In this document: one piece after another, positions 1 through 9,513 of the stretch
Position numbering within the stretch: the first letter of the stretch is position 1
How the letters are laid out: each line of letters starts with the position of its first letter
Assembly (NCBI RefSeq): GCF_039523735.1
Contig: NZ_BAAAFW010000095.1
Coordinates: 147,897-211,896, forward strand
DNA from: Tatumella punctata
GTDB lineage: Bacteria > Pseudomonadota > Gammaproteobacteria > Enterobacterales > Enterobacteriaceae
Direction: 5' to 3'
Length of the DNA stretch: 64,000 nt
The notes under the pieces: generated by a model
The model's database searches: none
The model's input: the letters and a program-made list of their open reading frames with translations, nothing else
Told to the model about the DNA's origin: nothing
Position numbers and translations under genes: made by a program

Positions 1-756
1 CAGACACTCCAGTTGTACGCTCTGGGCATTACCGTAGAAGACCGGTGCCTGTACAGAACTGACGGAAACCGGCAGCCCTTCGTCCTGCAGAATTTTACGC
101 ACCTGATCCACCATCCGGCGGTTGGCCGCCACACTGCCCTGCTCATCAGGCAGTAAAGGCAACAGGTTAAATGCCAGCTGCCGGCCGAAATGATACTCTT
201 CAACCGGCATACCGTTCAGCAAACGGGCACTTTCTCCGGCTAACCCGTCCACTGCGGATTTTCCATGGCTGGAGACCGACATCAGATTCGTCACCTGCAA
301 ACGTCCCAGCCCGGCATTATCTGCCAGCGGTTTCACTGCACACAGCAGCTGACTGACCAGACTGTCGGCGACACTGACAATATTGCGGTTACGGTAATCG
401 GCTAACACTTGTGGGTTAACATCAGCGATAACCAGAGGCACGTCCGGCGACAACGCAAATAAAGGACTACTGTCAATCACCAGGCAACCGGCATTGGCCG
501 CCTGCTCTGCGTAGCGGGCTGACGCTTCGGTCCCTGCCACAAAAAAGGCCAGCTGCGCCTGCGACCAGTCAAAGTCTTCAGCATTCAGCACCTGATGATT
601 TTTACCCTCGACACGTACCGTTTCACCGGCACTGCTTTCACTGGCCAGTAAAAATAAATCACCAACCGGGAACTGACGCTCCGTCAATAACTCCAGTACA
701 GCACTTCCCACTGCGCCAGTTGCCCCTAAAAGGGCGATATTCCAGCCGTCAGACAT
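1..756 (-). CDS. usg: Usg, aspartate-semialdehyde dehydrogenase-like protein (partial)
   Basis: This is the N-terminal part of Usg, a paralogue of aspartate-semialdehyde dehydrogenase; the C-terminus lies outside the window. The reading frame starts MSDGWNIALLGATGAVGSAV, a dinucleotide-binding GATGAVG glycine loop at about residues 10-16. Where true Asd enzymes carry the catalytic cysteine in an N-C-T-type motif, this protein reads VADSLVSQLL, so it is probably not a functional dehydrogenase, as known for Usg. The neighbour pdxB lies 78 bases upstream on the same strand, the E. coli pdxB-usg order. Its cellular role is not established. Confidence 0.9.
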   Translation of the reverse strand, partial: MSDGWNIALLGATGAVGSAVLELLTERQFPVGDLFLLASESSAGETVRVEGKNHQVLNAEDFDWSQAQLAFFVAGTEASARYAEQAANAGCLVIDSSPLFALSPDVPLVIADVNPQVLADYRNRNIVSVADSLVSQLLCAVKPLADNAGLGRLQVTNLMSVSSHGKSAVDGLAGESARLLNGMPVEEYHFGRQLAFNLLPLLPDEQGSVAANRRMVDQVRKILQDEGLPVSVSSVQAPVFYGNAQSVQLECL

Positions 757-834
757 GTTGGTTTACTCCAGAAAAACAAAAAATAAAGCGGTGAGAGACA
801 CCGCCTGAACAGGATATGGTGATTGCCGACAGAC

Positions 835-1971
835 TCAGCAATCACCGCTAAATTTTGCATCAAAACCCAGTTGCCGCAGTTTATCTGCTGTTGCCGCGTT
901 ATCACAATCAACCTGCAGCGAAGACCACTCACGTCGCTCCTGATATTGCTTACGCAGACGATCAAACTCACCCGGTTGTGACGCGACGGCACGTAACAGG
1001 GCATCATCGCGGCGCACATCATACACCAGATGTGCCAGACGTTTTAGCATTGCCTGATCACATTCCCCGTGCAGGGTAATCTGGCGGATATCCGGCACCG
1101 GCAGTAACTCGCTTAAAGCCACCTGACAAGGCTGCCCGACAAACGCCGACCAGGCTTCAAACACCTGGGTGGTGCCGCGGGCCTTACCCTCGAGGGTATA
1201 ACCGGCGATATGCGCGGTAGCGATAGCCGTTTTTTCCAGTAACGGTAATGACAGTTCCGGTTCCGGCTCCCAGACATCCAGTACCACAGACAAATCACTG
1301 CGCTTTTCCAGCACCGCCAGTAATGCCTGGTTATCAACCACCGGACCGCGGCAGGCATTAATCAGGATGGCGCCGGGGACAAGTTTCTCCAGCAATGACT
1401 GGTCAGCAAGATGTAACGTCTTATAAGGGCCGTCTTTAAATAATGGCGTATGAAAGGTAATAATATCGGCTTTACGGACCAGAGTCTCCAGCGGATGGAA
1501 TTCACCCTCATCCCCGCGGTCGGCCCGCGGTGGATCGCAAATCAGGGTTTTAATCCCTGCGGCTGCCAGCCGTTTCTGTAACCGGCCTCCGACATTACCG
1601 GCACCGACAATCCCGACGGTACGATCGGTCAGCAGAAAACCGTCGCGTTCAGCCAGTGCCAGTAACGCCGAAAACACATATTCCACGACGGCTATCGCAT
1701 TGCAGCCCGGTGCAGCCGAAAACGCGATGCCGTCCGCCTGTAACTCGTCACTATTGACATGATCCTGACCGGCGGTGGCAGTACCGACAAAACGGACACG
1801 GCTGCCTGCCAGAAGCTGACGATTCACCCTGGTGACTGACCTGACCATCAGCCCGTCGGCACTGGCTAATTCCCCGGATGACAAGGTCCGCCCCGGTGCT
1901 GCCACAACCTCAGCCAGACGGCTGAATAACTCACGTGCATACGGCATATTTTCATCGACAACAATTTTCAC
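835..1971 (-). CDS. pdxB: Erythronate-4-phosphate dehydrogenase
   Basis: PdxB oxidises 4-phospho-D-erythronate in the DXP-dependent pyridoxal 5'-phosphate pathway. The 378-residue protein has the usual family length. The NAD-binding loop GAGNVG is at residues 123-128, and the D-2-hydroxyacid dehydrogenase catalytic set is visible as Arg208 (NACRGP), Glu237 (WEPEPE) and His254 (TAHIAGYT). The C-terminal dimerisation domain typical of PdxB follows. It precedes usg on the same strand as in E. coli and is likely cotranscribed with it. Confidence 0.97.
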   Translation of the reverse strand: MKIVVDENMPYARELFSRLAEVVAAPGRTLSSGELASADGLMVRSVTRVNRQLLAGSRVRFVGTATAGQDHVNSDELQADGIAFSAAPGCNAIAVVEYVFSALLALAERDGFLLTDRTVGIVGAGNVGGRLQKRLAAAGIKTLICDPPRADRGDEGEFHPLETLVRKADIITFHTPLFKDGPYKTLHLADQSLLEKLVPGAILINACRGPVVDNQALLAVLEKRSDLSVVLDVWEPEPELSLPLLEKTAIATAHIAGYTLEGKARGTTQVFEAWSAFVGQPCQVALSELLPVPDIRQITLHGECDQAMLKRLAHLVYDVRRDDALLRAVASQPGEFDRLRKQYQERREWSSLQVDCDNAATADKLRQLGFDAKFSGDC

Positions 1972-2161
1972 TGGATTTGTCCTGTTGAACCGGAAATATC
2001 ATAATATTCTGTCATAAAGCGGGGTAGAAAACATCCGGCGATTGCCGGCTGAATAGCTTGCCTTTGCCCCGTTTGTGCTTCATCTTATCAGCCGTTTATT
2101 ATTGGTTCCTGAACCGCTAAAACCACAGAGAATACGCTGATATGATATGGAAGAACGGGCG

Positions 2162-3055
2162 ATGAACTTTTTGTTTCCTCTGGGGGCTGTCCTGATTTGG
2201 GCGGTGAACTCGATTGTCAGTAAACTGTCGGTCGGGGTGATCACACCGGAAGCCATCTCTTTTTACCGCTGGATGCTCGCTCTGTTGGTGCTGACGCCTT
2301 TTGTATTACCGGGGGTGATCCGTCACCGCACAGCCCTGTCCCGGGAGTGGCTGAAACTACTGATACTTGGCGCATTGGGTATGGTGCTATACCAGAGCCT
2401 GGCCTATTATGCCGCCCGGACCGTCAGTGCATTATTTATCGGTATCCTGATCGCCAGCATTCCGCTACTGACGGTTATTTTTAGCCTGTTTATTCTGCGC
2501 CTGACACCGACACTCGGAATTGTACTCGGTGCTGTTATCTCTTTTGCCGGACTGGCATGGCTTATCAGTGACGGTCATCCGCAACAATTACTGTCACAGG
2601 GACTTGGCAGTGGTGAGCTGATGATGATAGTAGCAGCAGCGGCCTATGCCTTATACGGTGTGCTCACTAAACGCTGGTCAATGGATCTGCCGCGGTGGCA
2701 AAGCCTGTATATCCAAATCCTGTTTGCCGTTTTAATGTTGTTGCCCGGATTTTTAATCACCCCGTCAGTGGCCCTGACCGCTAAAAATATCCCGCTGGTA
2801 CTCTATGCGGCAATTGCGGCTTCCATTATTGCGCCTTATTTATGGATCCAGGGGGTGATGCGGCTCGGAGCCAATACCGCCAGTATCTTTCTCAATCTTG
2901 CCCCGGTATTTACCGCAGTGATCGCAATCACCTGTCTGCATGAGAAAATGCATAGCTGGCACTGGATTGGCGGATCACTGACACTGGCTGGCGTCATTCT
3001 GGCGCAACGGTTGCGCATTCCTGTTGGCCGGCGTACAGGAAATAAGCCCCGCTAG
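2162..3055 (+). CDS. EamA-type (DMT superfamily) transporter
   Basis: This inner-membrane protein of about 297 residues belongs to the drug/metabolite transporter superfamily, with two EamA repeats and about ten predicted hydrophobic segments. The first repeat starts near LFPLGAVLIWAVNS and the second near SGELMMIVAAAAYALYG. An upstream in-frame ATG at 2147 exists, but the ATG at 2162 has GGAAG about ten bases before it and is preferred. It is divergent from pdxB and precedes flk. E. coli has no such gene here, so it is an insertion relative to that order. The substrate cannot be deduced. Confidence 0.85.
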   Translation: MNFLFPLGAVLIWAVNSIVSKLSVGVITPEAISFYRWMLALLVLTPFVLPGVIRHRTALSREWLKLLILGALGMVLYQSLAYYAARTVSALFIGILIASIPLLTVIFSLFILRLTPTLGIVLGAVISFAGLAWLISDGHPQQLLSQGLGSGELMMIVAAAAYALYGVLTKRWSMDLPRWQSLYIQILFAVLMLLPGFLITPSVALTAKNIPLVLYAAIAASIIAPYLWIQGVMRLGANTASIFLNLAPVFTAVIAITCLHEKMHSWHWIGGSLTLAGVILAQRLRIPVGRRTGNKPR

Positions 3056-3187
3056 GGATTATATGCACCGGCGCTGAACAATTCTTTCTGTATAGCTCTT
3101 TGGATTTTACAGGGAGGTTGTTATCATACCCGCCGTTACTCCGGCTTACCCCGGGCTGAATTCTCTCTACTAGCTGGAATGTTTGTC

Positions 3188-4216
3188 ATGCAACCACTCC
3201 GCGGCCCTTCTGAGGTCACCGGTGACAGAACACCCTCTGCTCATCCAAAAGATACACATCCTGCAGTGTCGTCTGTTGCCCTGACCAGCGCGCAACGCAC
3301 CACACTGGAACGAATTATTGTCAAAATTATGGCAATCAGCTCTCTGAAATCTGCGGAGCTATGGGCAGGGATCCGTCATCAGTCCGGGGTTAAGAGTGAT
3401 AATGAGCTGTTATCCAGCCATTTCCCTGCTGCTGAAAAATGGCTGACTGATCGTCTGCTTCAGGAGCAAAATGCCCGTTCCGCACGAATTTTACTGCAGC
3501 AACTGACTGATCTGCTGCCGGTCGGTAATAACCGGCAGGCCGTCAGTAGCTTTATTCGCCAGAATTTCGGCCAGACCGTGCTCAGCTCCCTGACTCAGCA
3601 ACAACTGCAGCAGGTACTGACTATGCTGAAAAACGGACAAATGGATATTCCGTCGCCACAGCAAATCCGTACCACGGATCGGACACTGTTGCCTGCCGAA
3701 CATCAGAGTTTACAGCAGCAGGTTCTTAAACTGACAATTTCCGGCGGAGAGTCACCGTCCAGCGTATGGCAGAGTTTATTCAGCCTGCTATCGTTAAAAA
3801 ATGGTGATCCGATCCCGTCGCGCTTCTACCCGCTGCTGACACAGTACCTGCAGGCGAAAATAACACTGCATACCCGGACACAGCCGGTGACGCTGGCGGA
3901 ATTATTAAAATCGCTGAAACACCCGGCCTCTGACAGCGAAACCCGGCAACTGATCGGCTATTGTGAACAACAATTTCCGTCAGTTCAGGGGCAGCAACTG
4001 ACCGACATTCAGGCACAGGATTTACTGCATAAACTGTTTCGTTTACGTGCAGAACAACTTATCCGTGCAAACAGAAAACAAATGGCTGTGCCTCCTCAGC
4101 CACTCACTACTCAGCTTCCGCCAGCAGCTGTCGTGCCGGGTAACACCGGTTTATCGCGGCTATGGCTGCTGGTGATTCCGTTGTTGATAATCATCGTGGT
4201 ACTGTGGCTATTTTAA
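3188..4216 (+). CDS. flk: Flk, flagella biosynthesis regulator-like membrane protein
   Basis: Flk couples flagellar ring assembly to late gene expression in Salmonella by affecting FlgM translation or secretion. The protein of about 342 residues shows family blocks such as ELWAGIRH, LLPVGNNRQAV and FIRQNFGQT, a Gln-rich middle, and one C-terminal anchor (LWLLVIPLLIIIVVLWLF) that would place the bulk in the cytoplasm. The ATG at 3188 is chosen over 3179 because the MQPLRGP start aligns with the E. coli MIQPISGP start and TGGA lies upstream. Position before yfcJ matches E. coli. Confidence 0.92.
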   Translation: MQPLRGPSEVTGDRTPSAHPKDTHPAVSSVALTSAQRTTLERIIVKIMAISSLKSAELWAGIRHQSGVKSDNELLSSHFPAAEKWLTDRLLQEQNARSARILLQQLTDLLPVGNNRQAVSSFIRQNFGQTVLSSLTQQQLQQVLTMLKNGQMDIPSPQQIRTTDRTLLPAEHQSLQQQVLKLTISGGESPSSVWQSLFSLLSLKNGDPIPSRFYPLLTQYLQAKITLHTRTQPVTLAELLKSLKHPASDSETRQLIGYCEQQFPSVQGQQLTDIQAQDLLHKLFRLRAEQLIRANRKQMAVPPQPLTTQLPPAAVVPGNTGLSRLWLLVIPLLIIIVVLWLF

Positions 4217-4345
4217 CGGTCACAGTTATGGTGAAACAACGCAGCATTTCCGGTTAATTTTACCGCCGGTATCAGCGATTATAACCGGCGATAAAGCGCA
4301 GAGAGGGAATCTGGTCCTGCAATCGGCCGAAACCCGGGCGGCCTG

Positions 4346-5548
4346 TCAGCTACTGCGCCGTTTACCTGACTGAATAAGCAGCCTGAGAGTGATCACCAGC
4401 CCGCCAAACGCAGCACAGGCCCCGGCCAGATAAACCGAGCCATAACCAAAACCACTCGCCAGCAGGCCGGCAACCGGCCCGCTGACGCCGTAAGCAATAT
4501 CCTGAAAAGCCGAGAAACAGCCTAACGCGGTTCCCCGGACTTTTGCTTCGACACTGCGTACCACCTCAACGCCCATCGCCGGAAAGACCAGTGAACATCC
4601 GCAGCCGGTCAGTGCCGCACCGGCAAATGCCATCCATTCCTGAGTGCCGGTGCACAATAACAGCAACCCCGCGGTTTCCACGCCCAGTGAAATCATTGCC
4701 ACACGGATCCCGCCCATTTTGTCCGGCAATCCGCCAAAGAAAATACGCACCACAACATAAAAAAGCCCGAATGCAGTCAGGGTATAACCGGCATTTCCCC
4801 AATGCCGGTCAGCAAAATACAGTGATGTGAATGCGCCAATCACCGCAAAACCCACTCCCTGCAATGCCAGTACTGTGCCCGGGGTCAGGATCTGCCGGAC
4901 AACGCTGAATAATGGCGGCCGCTTACCGGAGCTGACAGCGACCGGACGGATCCGAAAACAACAGGCCAGTGCCAGTAGCGGACACAGGGTTGCCACCGCG
5001 CTCACTCCGACAAAGCCATAATGGTTGTTGATCAACAAACCAAGTGGTGCACCCGCCGCCAGAGCCCCGTAGATAGCCATACCATTCCACGACATCACAA
5101 TACCGGATCGTTTTGCGCCTATCAGTCCCAGTCCCCAGGTCAGATTGCCGGTAAACAACAGACTTTCGCCGAATCCGAGCAATAACCGGCCAAGAATTAA
5201 CAGACCAAATTGTACCGCCAGCGATCCGCGGAAGAGTGCTGATCCAAGACAGGCAACACCGACAAAAATAATGACCATCATCCCCTGTAAGGTGGTCAGT
5301 CTGGCCCCCTTCTGGTCAGCCCGTTTACCGGCAAAGCCGCGTGTCATCAGGGTGGCAAAAAACTGAATACCGACAGCCAGACCGACCATCACATCGTTCA
5401 TTCCCAGTTGCTGATGAACATATAGCGGGATCACCGGCAGCGCCAGGCCTGCTGTCAGGTAGGTAAGAAACACCGAAAAAGAAGTCACAGCCACCGGCAG
5501 AGATGATGCACTCTCTTGCTGAGGATCCTGCGGGGAAGTATCAGCCAT
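4346..5548 (-). CDS. yfcJ: MFS transporter YfcJ
   Basis: This is a 12-helix major facilitator superfamily permease of about 400 residues, very similar to E. coli YfcJ in blocks such as LPVIPLYVHQQLG, MSWNGMAIYGALAAGAPLG and ALTGCGCSLVFPA. YfcJ/YhhS-type proteins are thought to export sugars or small organic molecules; the substrate is uncertain. An upstream start at 5632 is in frame, but the ATG at 5548 with AAGGA upstream gives a normal N-terminus (MADTSPQD). It is convergent with flk. In E. coli fabB follows directly; here a 5.4-kb accessory cluster intervenes. Confidence 0.93.
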   Translation of the reverse strand: MADTSPQDPQQESASSLPVAVTSFSVFLTYLTAGLALPVIPLYVHQQLGMNDVMVGLAVGIQFFATLMTRGFAGKRADQKGARLTTLQGMMVIIFVGVACLGSALFRGSLAVQFGLLILGRLLLGFGESLLFTGNLTWGLGLIGAKRSGIVMSWNGMAIYGALAAGAPLGLLINNHYGFVGVSAVATLCPLLALACCFRIRPVAVSSGKRPPLFSVVRQILTPGTVLALQGVGFAVIGAFTSLYFADRHWGNAGYTLTAFGLFYVVVRIFFGGLPDKMGGIRVAMISLGVETAGLLLLCTGTQEWMAFAGAALTGCGCSLVFPAMGVEVVRSVEAKVRGTALGCFSAFQDIAYGVSGPVAGLLASGFGYGSVYLAGACAAFGGLVITLRLLIQSGKRRSS

Positions 5549-5672
5549 AAACGAGAACGTCCTTATAAGGCTTGCAGGGGTGACGTCTTCAACAGAAAGT
5601 CCGCCGGAAGCCCCTGCAAAAGTAATAAGCAAACTAATAATAACCAGGATTTTGACAGAACTGTACCGGTTG

Positions 5673-8081
5673 TCAATTTATCGCCGTAACCCCGTCGTCT
5701 TTGCCCAATCTGCCTCCCTGTCCGATAAAGGTCAGTTCATAGAAGTGGATCGCATTCGCTTCCATTTCTGCCAGCAATATCCACTGATCCCGGGGCAGGT
5801 ATTCATCGCGAACACGTAAACCGGGCCCCGTATGCCGGTTAAGATAATCAATAACTTCCTGAACCCGCCCATACTCAGTCTGAAATAGCTGAAACAGACT
5901 ATATAAATCACCGTGTTGCTGGTCAAAAATCGCGCGGGTCAGCTGATACTGCCCGGCTTCTATTCCATTAATCACTATTTTTTTCTTCTTCCGTAAATTA
6001 CGGATCACCGACTCCTGTACCGAAAGACGGGGATCAAAAATCGCAGCATTGGTCACAACCATCTGATAGCCGGTGGCTGTCTTTGTTAATATATAATCAC
6101 CGTCCTGCGCAAGGATAATGCCGTGCATTCTTCTTATAAAACCAAGCACATAAAATACCGGCCGTTTCAGGCAACCGGTATAAAAAACCGCTATCCCCCG
6201 GGTATCAATACGTGACGGTAAGGTTTCTTTCAGAATTTCGGTATTTAACGCCAGCGAGACTCCGCAAACACTGGCCGGCAATTGTTGCAGAAAATTAAAG
6301 ATAATTGCTGCGCGAAAAAAACTACCGTTGATATGACGAGTGTCCCCGGTCAGTGTGTTCCAGCGCATCAGAATAAGTGGTGCAAACAGCAACTCTTCCT
6401 GTAGCAACCGTGTCAGTTGCCGGACAAGCTCTCCGATATCCGTTGTATGCTGCTGCAGAGACCTGTTCCCCGCCCCGCTGTTTTGGCCGTTATCATTCTC
6501 AATATCACAACCAATAAACTCAATAAACGTCGACAGTGGCATTGCCCGCAGGTAAGAATACTCTGTCAGCCTGCCGTCACGAAAAAAACACATTCCGCCG
6601 GTTTTTACCCCATGACACAGGGACTTAATCGCCGAAAACAGGTCACAGAAAAACGGATTCCCTTCTGCCTGAAGCGTCTCATCTTCTGCCGGCACCGCAA
6701 CGAAATGCCAGCGTGAAACGTATGTCCGGCCATATAACCGCAGACAATGCTGTAAGAAACCCATCATCTGGTGGATAAAAAGTTCTGACAGCGGCTCTGT
6801 TGCCGGCTGACGGAGCCTGATAAACAAAGGGATATTCAGCCGGTAAAGAAATGAAATCGCCGCATCGTGATCCGCATAGGCTGAATAGGTGTTTACCGGC
6901 TCGTCAGTGTGAAACCCGGGCCCTGTCGCTGTCACTGAAATCCCTGGTGACAGATCAACAAAATCGATAATACCTGCCTGTGATAGCAGACTAATTTGCT
7001 GTTGTACTTGCGTTTTTAACAGTTCGCTAAACTCACCGACGGTGATAATAATTGCTCTTTTCGCGGGCGTCAGTATCGCCGGCTGGCGGCTAATATCGAC
7101 AGACGACTCTTCAATACCGGAAAACGCCTCATGATGCCCCTCACCCTGTGTCTGATTCAGCATATGGCTTAACAATGAAAGTACTCTTGCACTGCTGACC
7201 GGCTGGCAAAATTTATTTACTACACCAATACTCTCACGTATCTGCGGGGATGATCTGCTGCTATCGATCTGATAAGCGTTATCACGACGGAACTGGGACG
7301 GTGTTTTCTGATAATTTTTTCTGAACAAAGAAACAAACTGCCTGCTGTCAGAAAAACCATGATCCCGGGCAATCTGATAATTAGGTTTGTTACTGTTAAG
7401 CAGATCGATGATCGCCGATTCAAAACGCCGGTTATGTAAATAATCCCGGTAACTGACCCCTACTTCCTGTTTAAACAGCCGCGACAGATAACTTAATGAC
7501 ATCCCCTGTTTTTCTGCAATACGCTGTAAAGAGACGGGTGATGTATAATTATTATTTATATATTTTACGATTTCCTCGACCCTCCTGCTACGTCCTGATG
7601 TTTTTTTCACGCCGCCTTCTTTTCTCACCCTGAAATAAGCGATTAAAACCATCATGATCTTTGACAGGATACTGTTCGATTCCAAAAGAAAAATTTCATC
7701 ATTACCTTTCAGAGGACAGATAAATAATCTGAATATTAAATCCCTCAGGTTATCTATATACCCCTCACGGTAACGCCCGTCTTCTCCGGGTAATACTACA
7801 TAATTTTCAGAATAATATTTACGATAATAGCGAGATATAAAATGTCCGGATATTTCCAGAAGCAGAACAACATTATCCTGGTCACTGATAATACTGTAAT
7901 CCTGTGACTGGTTAATCGTCATGATATCATTTTCGTCCAGCACAACCTGCCGGTTATCACTGATTACCCGTACACTTCCACTGATAACATAAATAAAGGT
8001 AATGCCGTTATATCCATAATTCTTACAATAACTTATAAAATAAGCCTGTAATCCATAATCAGGCGGTGGTTTTGCCAGCAT
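5673..8081 (-). CDS. Large AraC-family regulator with cupin and glycosidase-like C-terminal domain
   Basis: This 802-residue transcription regulator has three parts. Residues 1 to about 100 form a cupin-like sensor (ISGSVRVI, LDENDIMTIN). Residues about 165-270 are a double helix-turn-helix AraC domain (VSLQRIAEKQGMSLSYLSRLF; FSDSRQFVSLFRKNYQKTPSQFRR). The remaining 500 residues resemble a GH39 beta-xylosidase-like barrel plus beta domain (FYVLGFIRRMHG, ATGYQMVVTNAA). No catalytic acid pair is evident, so the barrel may act as a ligand sensor. A TTG at 8087 is possible, but the ATG at 8081 has GGGGG at a better distance. The divergent amidohydrolase and MFS genes are its probable targets. Confidence 0.85.
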   Translation of the reverse strand: MLAKPPPDYGLQAYFISYCKNYGYNGITFIYVISGSVRVISDNRQVVLDENDIMTINQSQDYSIISDQDNVVLLLEISGHFISRYYRKYYSENYVVLPGEDGRYREGYIDNLRDLIFRLFICPLKGNDEIFLLESNSILSKIMMVLIAYFRVRKEGGVKKTSGRSRRVEEIVKYINNNYTSPVSLQRIAEKQGMSLSYLSRLFKQEVGVSYRDYLHNRRFESAIIDLLNSNKPNYQIARDHGFSDSRQFVSLFRKNYQKTPSQFRRDNAYQIDSSRSSPQIRESIGVVNKFCQPVSSARVLSLLSHMLNQTQGEGHHEAFSGIEESSVDISRQPAILTPAKRAIIITVGEFSELLKTQVQQQISLLSQAGIIDFVDLSPGISVTATGPGFHTDEPVNTYSAYADHDAAISFLYRLNIPLFIRLRQPATEPLSELFIHQMMGFLQHCLRLYGRTYVSRWHFVAVPAEDETLQAEGNPFFCDLFSAIKSLCHGVKTGGMCFFRDGRLTEYSYLRAMPLSTFIEFIGCDIENDNGQNSGAGNRSLQQHTTDIGELVRQLTRLLQEELLFAPLILMRWNTLTGDTRHINGSFFRAAIIFNFLQQLPASVCGVSLALNTEILKETLPSRIDTRGIAVFYTGCLKRPVFYVLGFIRRMHGIILAQDGDYILTKTATGYQMVVTNAAIFDPRLSVQESVIRNLRKKKKIVINGIEAGQYQLTRAIFDQQHGDLYSLFQLFQTEYGRVQEVIDYLNRHTGPGLRVRDEYLPRDQWILLAEMEANAIHFYELTFIGQGGRLGKDDGVTAIN

Positions 8082-8246
8082 ATACAATCCCCCGAAGTAA
8101 AATAACTCATAGGGATTATTTTACCTGTTTACAAATAAGGGGATGATAATAGTCAAATAAACCCCCTTTTTAGTGCAAATACTTCTCTGTTTCTGTCCGG
8201 CATATCGTTCTAGTATTTATATACCCGTTATCTGCAAGAGGTCTTT
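8082..8246. promoter_or_regulatory. Divergent control region between AraC-type regulator and amidohydrolase
   Basis: These 165 A+T-rich bases separate two divergent genes and must hold both promoters. An AraC-type regulator normally binds direct repeats in such a region, but no unambiguous repeat was identified by eye. The AAGAGG before the ATG at 8247 is a good ribosome-binding site. Confidence 0.5.
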
Positions 8247-9416
8247 ATGAAAAATATTATTGATAGTATTACCAAAAGCGCTGATGAGTTTATCGCGATT
8301 CGCCGTCAGCTGCATCAGCATCCGGAAATCGGTTTTGAAGAACAGAGCACCAGTGATTTCATCGCGCAGTACCTGGAAAAACTGGGGTACAGTATTCACC
8401 GTGGCATGGCCACCACCGGTGTGGTTGCCACGTTACAACAAGGCGACGGGCCACAGCGCCTCGGTATCCGTGCTGATATAGATGCATTACCGATTCATGA
8501 AAAAAGCGGTAAAACCTGGAGCAGCCATAACGAAGGGAAGTTCCACGGCTGCGGTCATGACGGACATACGGCAATACTGCTATGTGCCGCTAAATACCTG
8601 GCAGAAACCCGTCATTTTAATGGTACGTTGCATCTTATTTTTCAGCCTGCAGAAGAGTTACTGTACGGCGGAAAAGTGATGCTTGATGACGGGCTTTTCG
8701 AAAAATTCCCCTGTGACAGTATTTTTGCCCTGCACAATATGCCGGGCATGAAAACCGGTGAGTTTTATTTTCGCCAGGGGGCACTGATGGCCTCATCAGA
8801 TACCCTGCATATAGAAATTAACGGCATCGGTGCCCATGGTGCGATGCCGGAGAAAGGTGTGGATGCTACCCTGATCGCCTGCCAGATAGGCTGTGCGTTA
8901 CAAAGTATTGTCTCCCGTAATATCGCGCCGGCTGAAGCCGCAGTGATCACCGTCGGCTGCATCCAGTCCGGAGACGCACCCAATGTGGTGAATGACTATG
9001 CACTGATGAAATTAACCGTCCGTGCCCTTAATCCCGTGGTCCGTGAACAACTGCTCCGGCGGATTAATGAACTGGTCACCGCCCAGGCACAGAGTTTTTC
9101 CGCTATCGCAAAAATTACGCACGTCAATGGCAGTCCGGTACTGGTAAATGATGCTCAGCAAACAGCATTTGCGGCGCAGGTCGCTACCGACCTCTTCGGC
9201 GCGCAGAAAGTCCATACCGGCACTCCCCCGCTGATGGGCAGTGAAGATTTCGCCTTTATGCTGGAGGCAAATCCGTGCGGCAGCTATTTTCTGATTGGTA
9301 ATGGCGACCAGCCGGGATTCTGTAATGTTCATAACCCGGGATACGATTTTAACGATGATTTAATTATTCCGGCAGCCTCATGCTGGGCAGCGCTGGTTGA
9401 ATCCCGGTTAAAATAA
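8247..9416 (+). CDS. M20-family amidohydrolase (hippurate hydrolase/N-acyl amino acid hydrolase type)
   Basis: The 389-residue protein is a metal-dependent cytosolic M20D amidohydrolase that would cleave an N-acyl or N-aroyl amino acid. Metal and catalytic residues are visible: Cys102 and His104 in FHGCGHDGH, Glu136-Glu137 in QPAEE, the dimerisation/His motif GIGAHGAMPEKG, and the C-terminal MGSEDFAFM. The start has AAGAGG five bases upstream. It is followed after 97 bases by an MFS transporter on the same strand, and the AraC-type gene diverges from it. Together they suggest uptake or export plus hydrolysis of an acylated amino acid; the actual substrate is unknown. Confidence 0.9.
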   Translation: MKNIIDSITKSADEFIAIRRQLHQHPEIGFEEQSTSDFIAQYLEKLGYSIHRGMATTGVVATLQQGDGPQRLGIRADIDALPIHEKSGKTWSSHNEGKFHGCGHDGHTAILLCAAKYLAETRHFNGTLHLIFQPAEELLYGGKVMLDDGLFEKFPCDSIFALHNMPGMKTGEFYFRQGALMASSDTLHIEINGIGAHGAMPEKGVDATLIACQIGCALQSIVSRNIAPAEAAVITVGCIQSGDAPNVVNDYALMKLTVRALNPVVREQLLRRINELVTAQAQSFSAIAKITHVNGSPVLVNDAQQTAFAAQVATDLFGAQKVHTGTPPLMGSEDFAFMLEANPCGSYFLIGNGDQPGFCNVHNPGYDFNDDLIIPAASCWAALVESRLK

Positions 9417-9513
9417 CCACCGGATAAACCTGATATTGCCCGTCACCGGAAAATAAACATAGCCAAAGAAGGAAGTATTGATTCAGGAACTATTTATTAA
9501 AAAGGGAATTTAT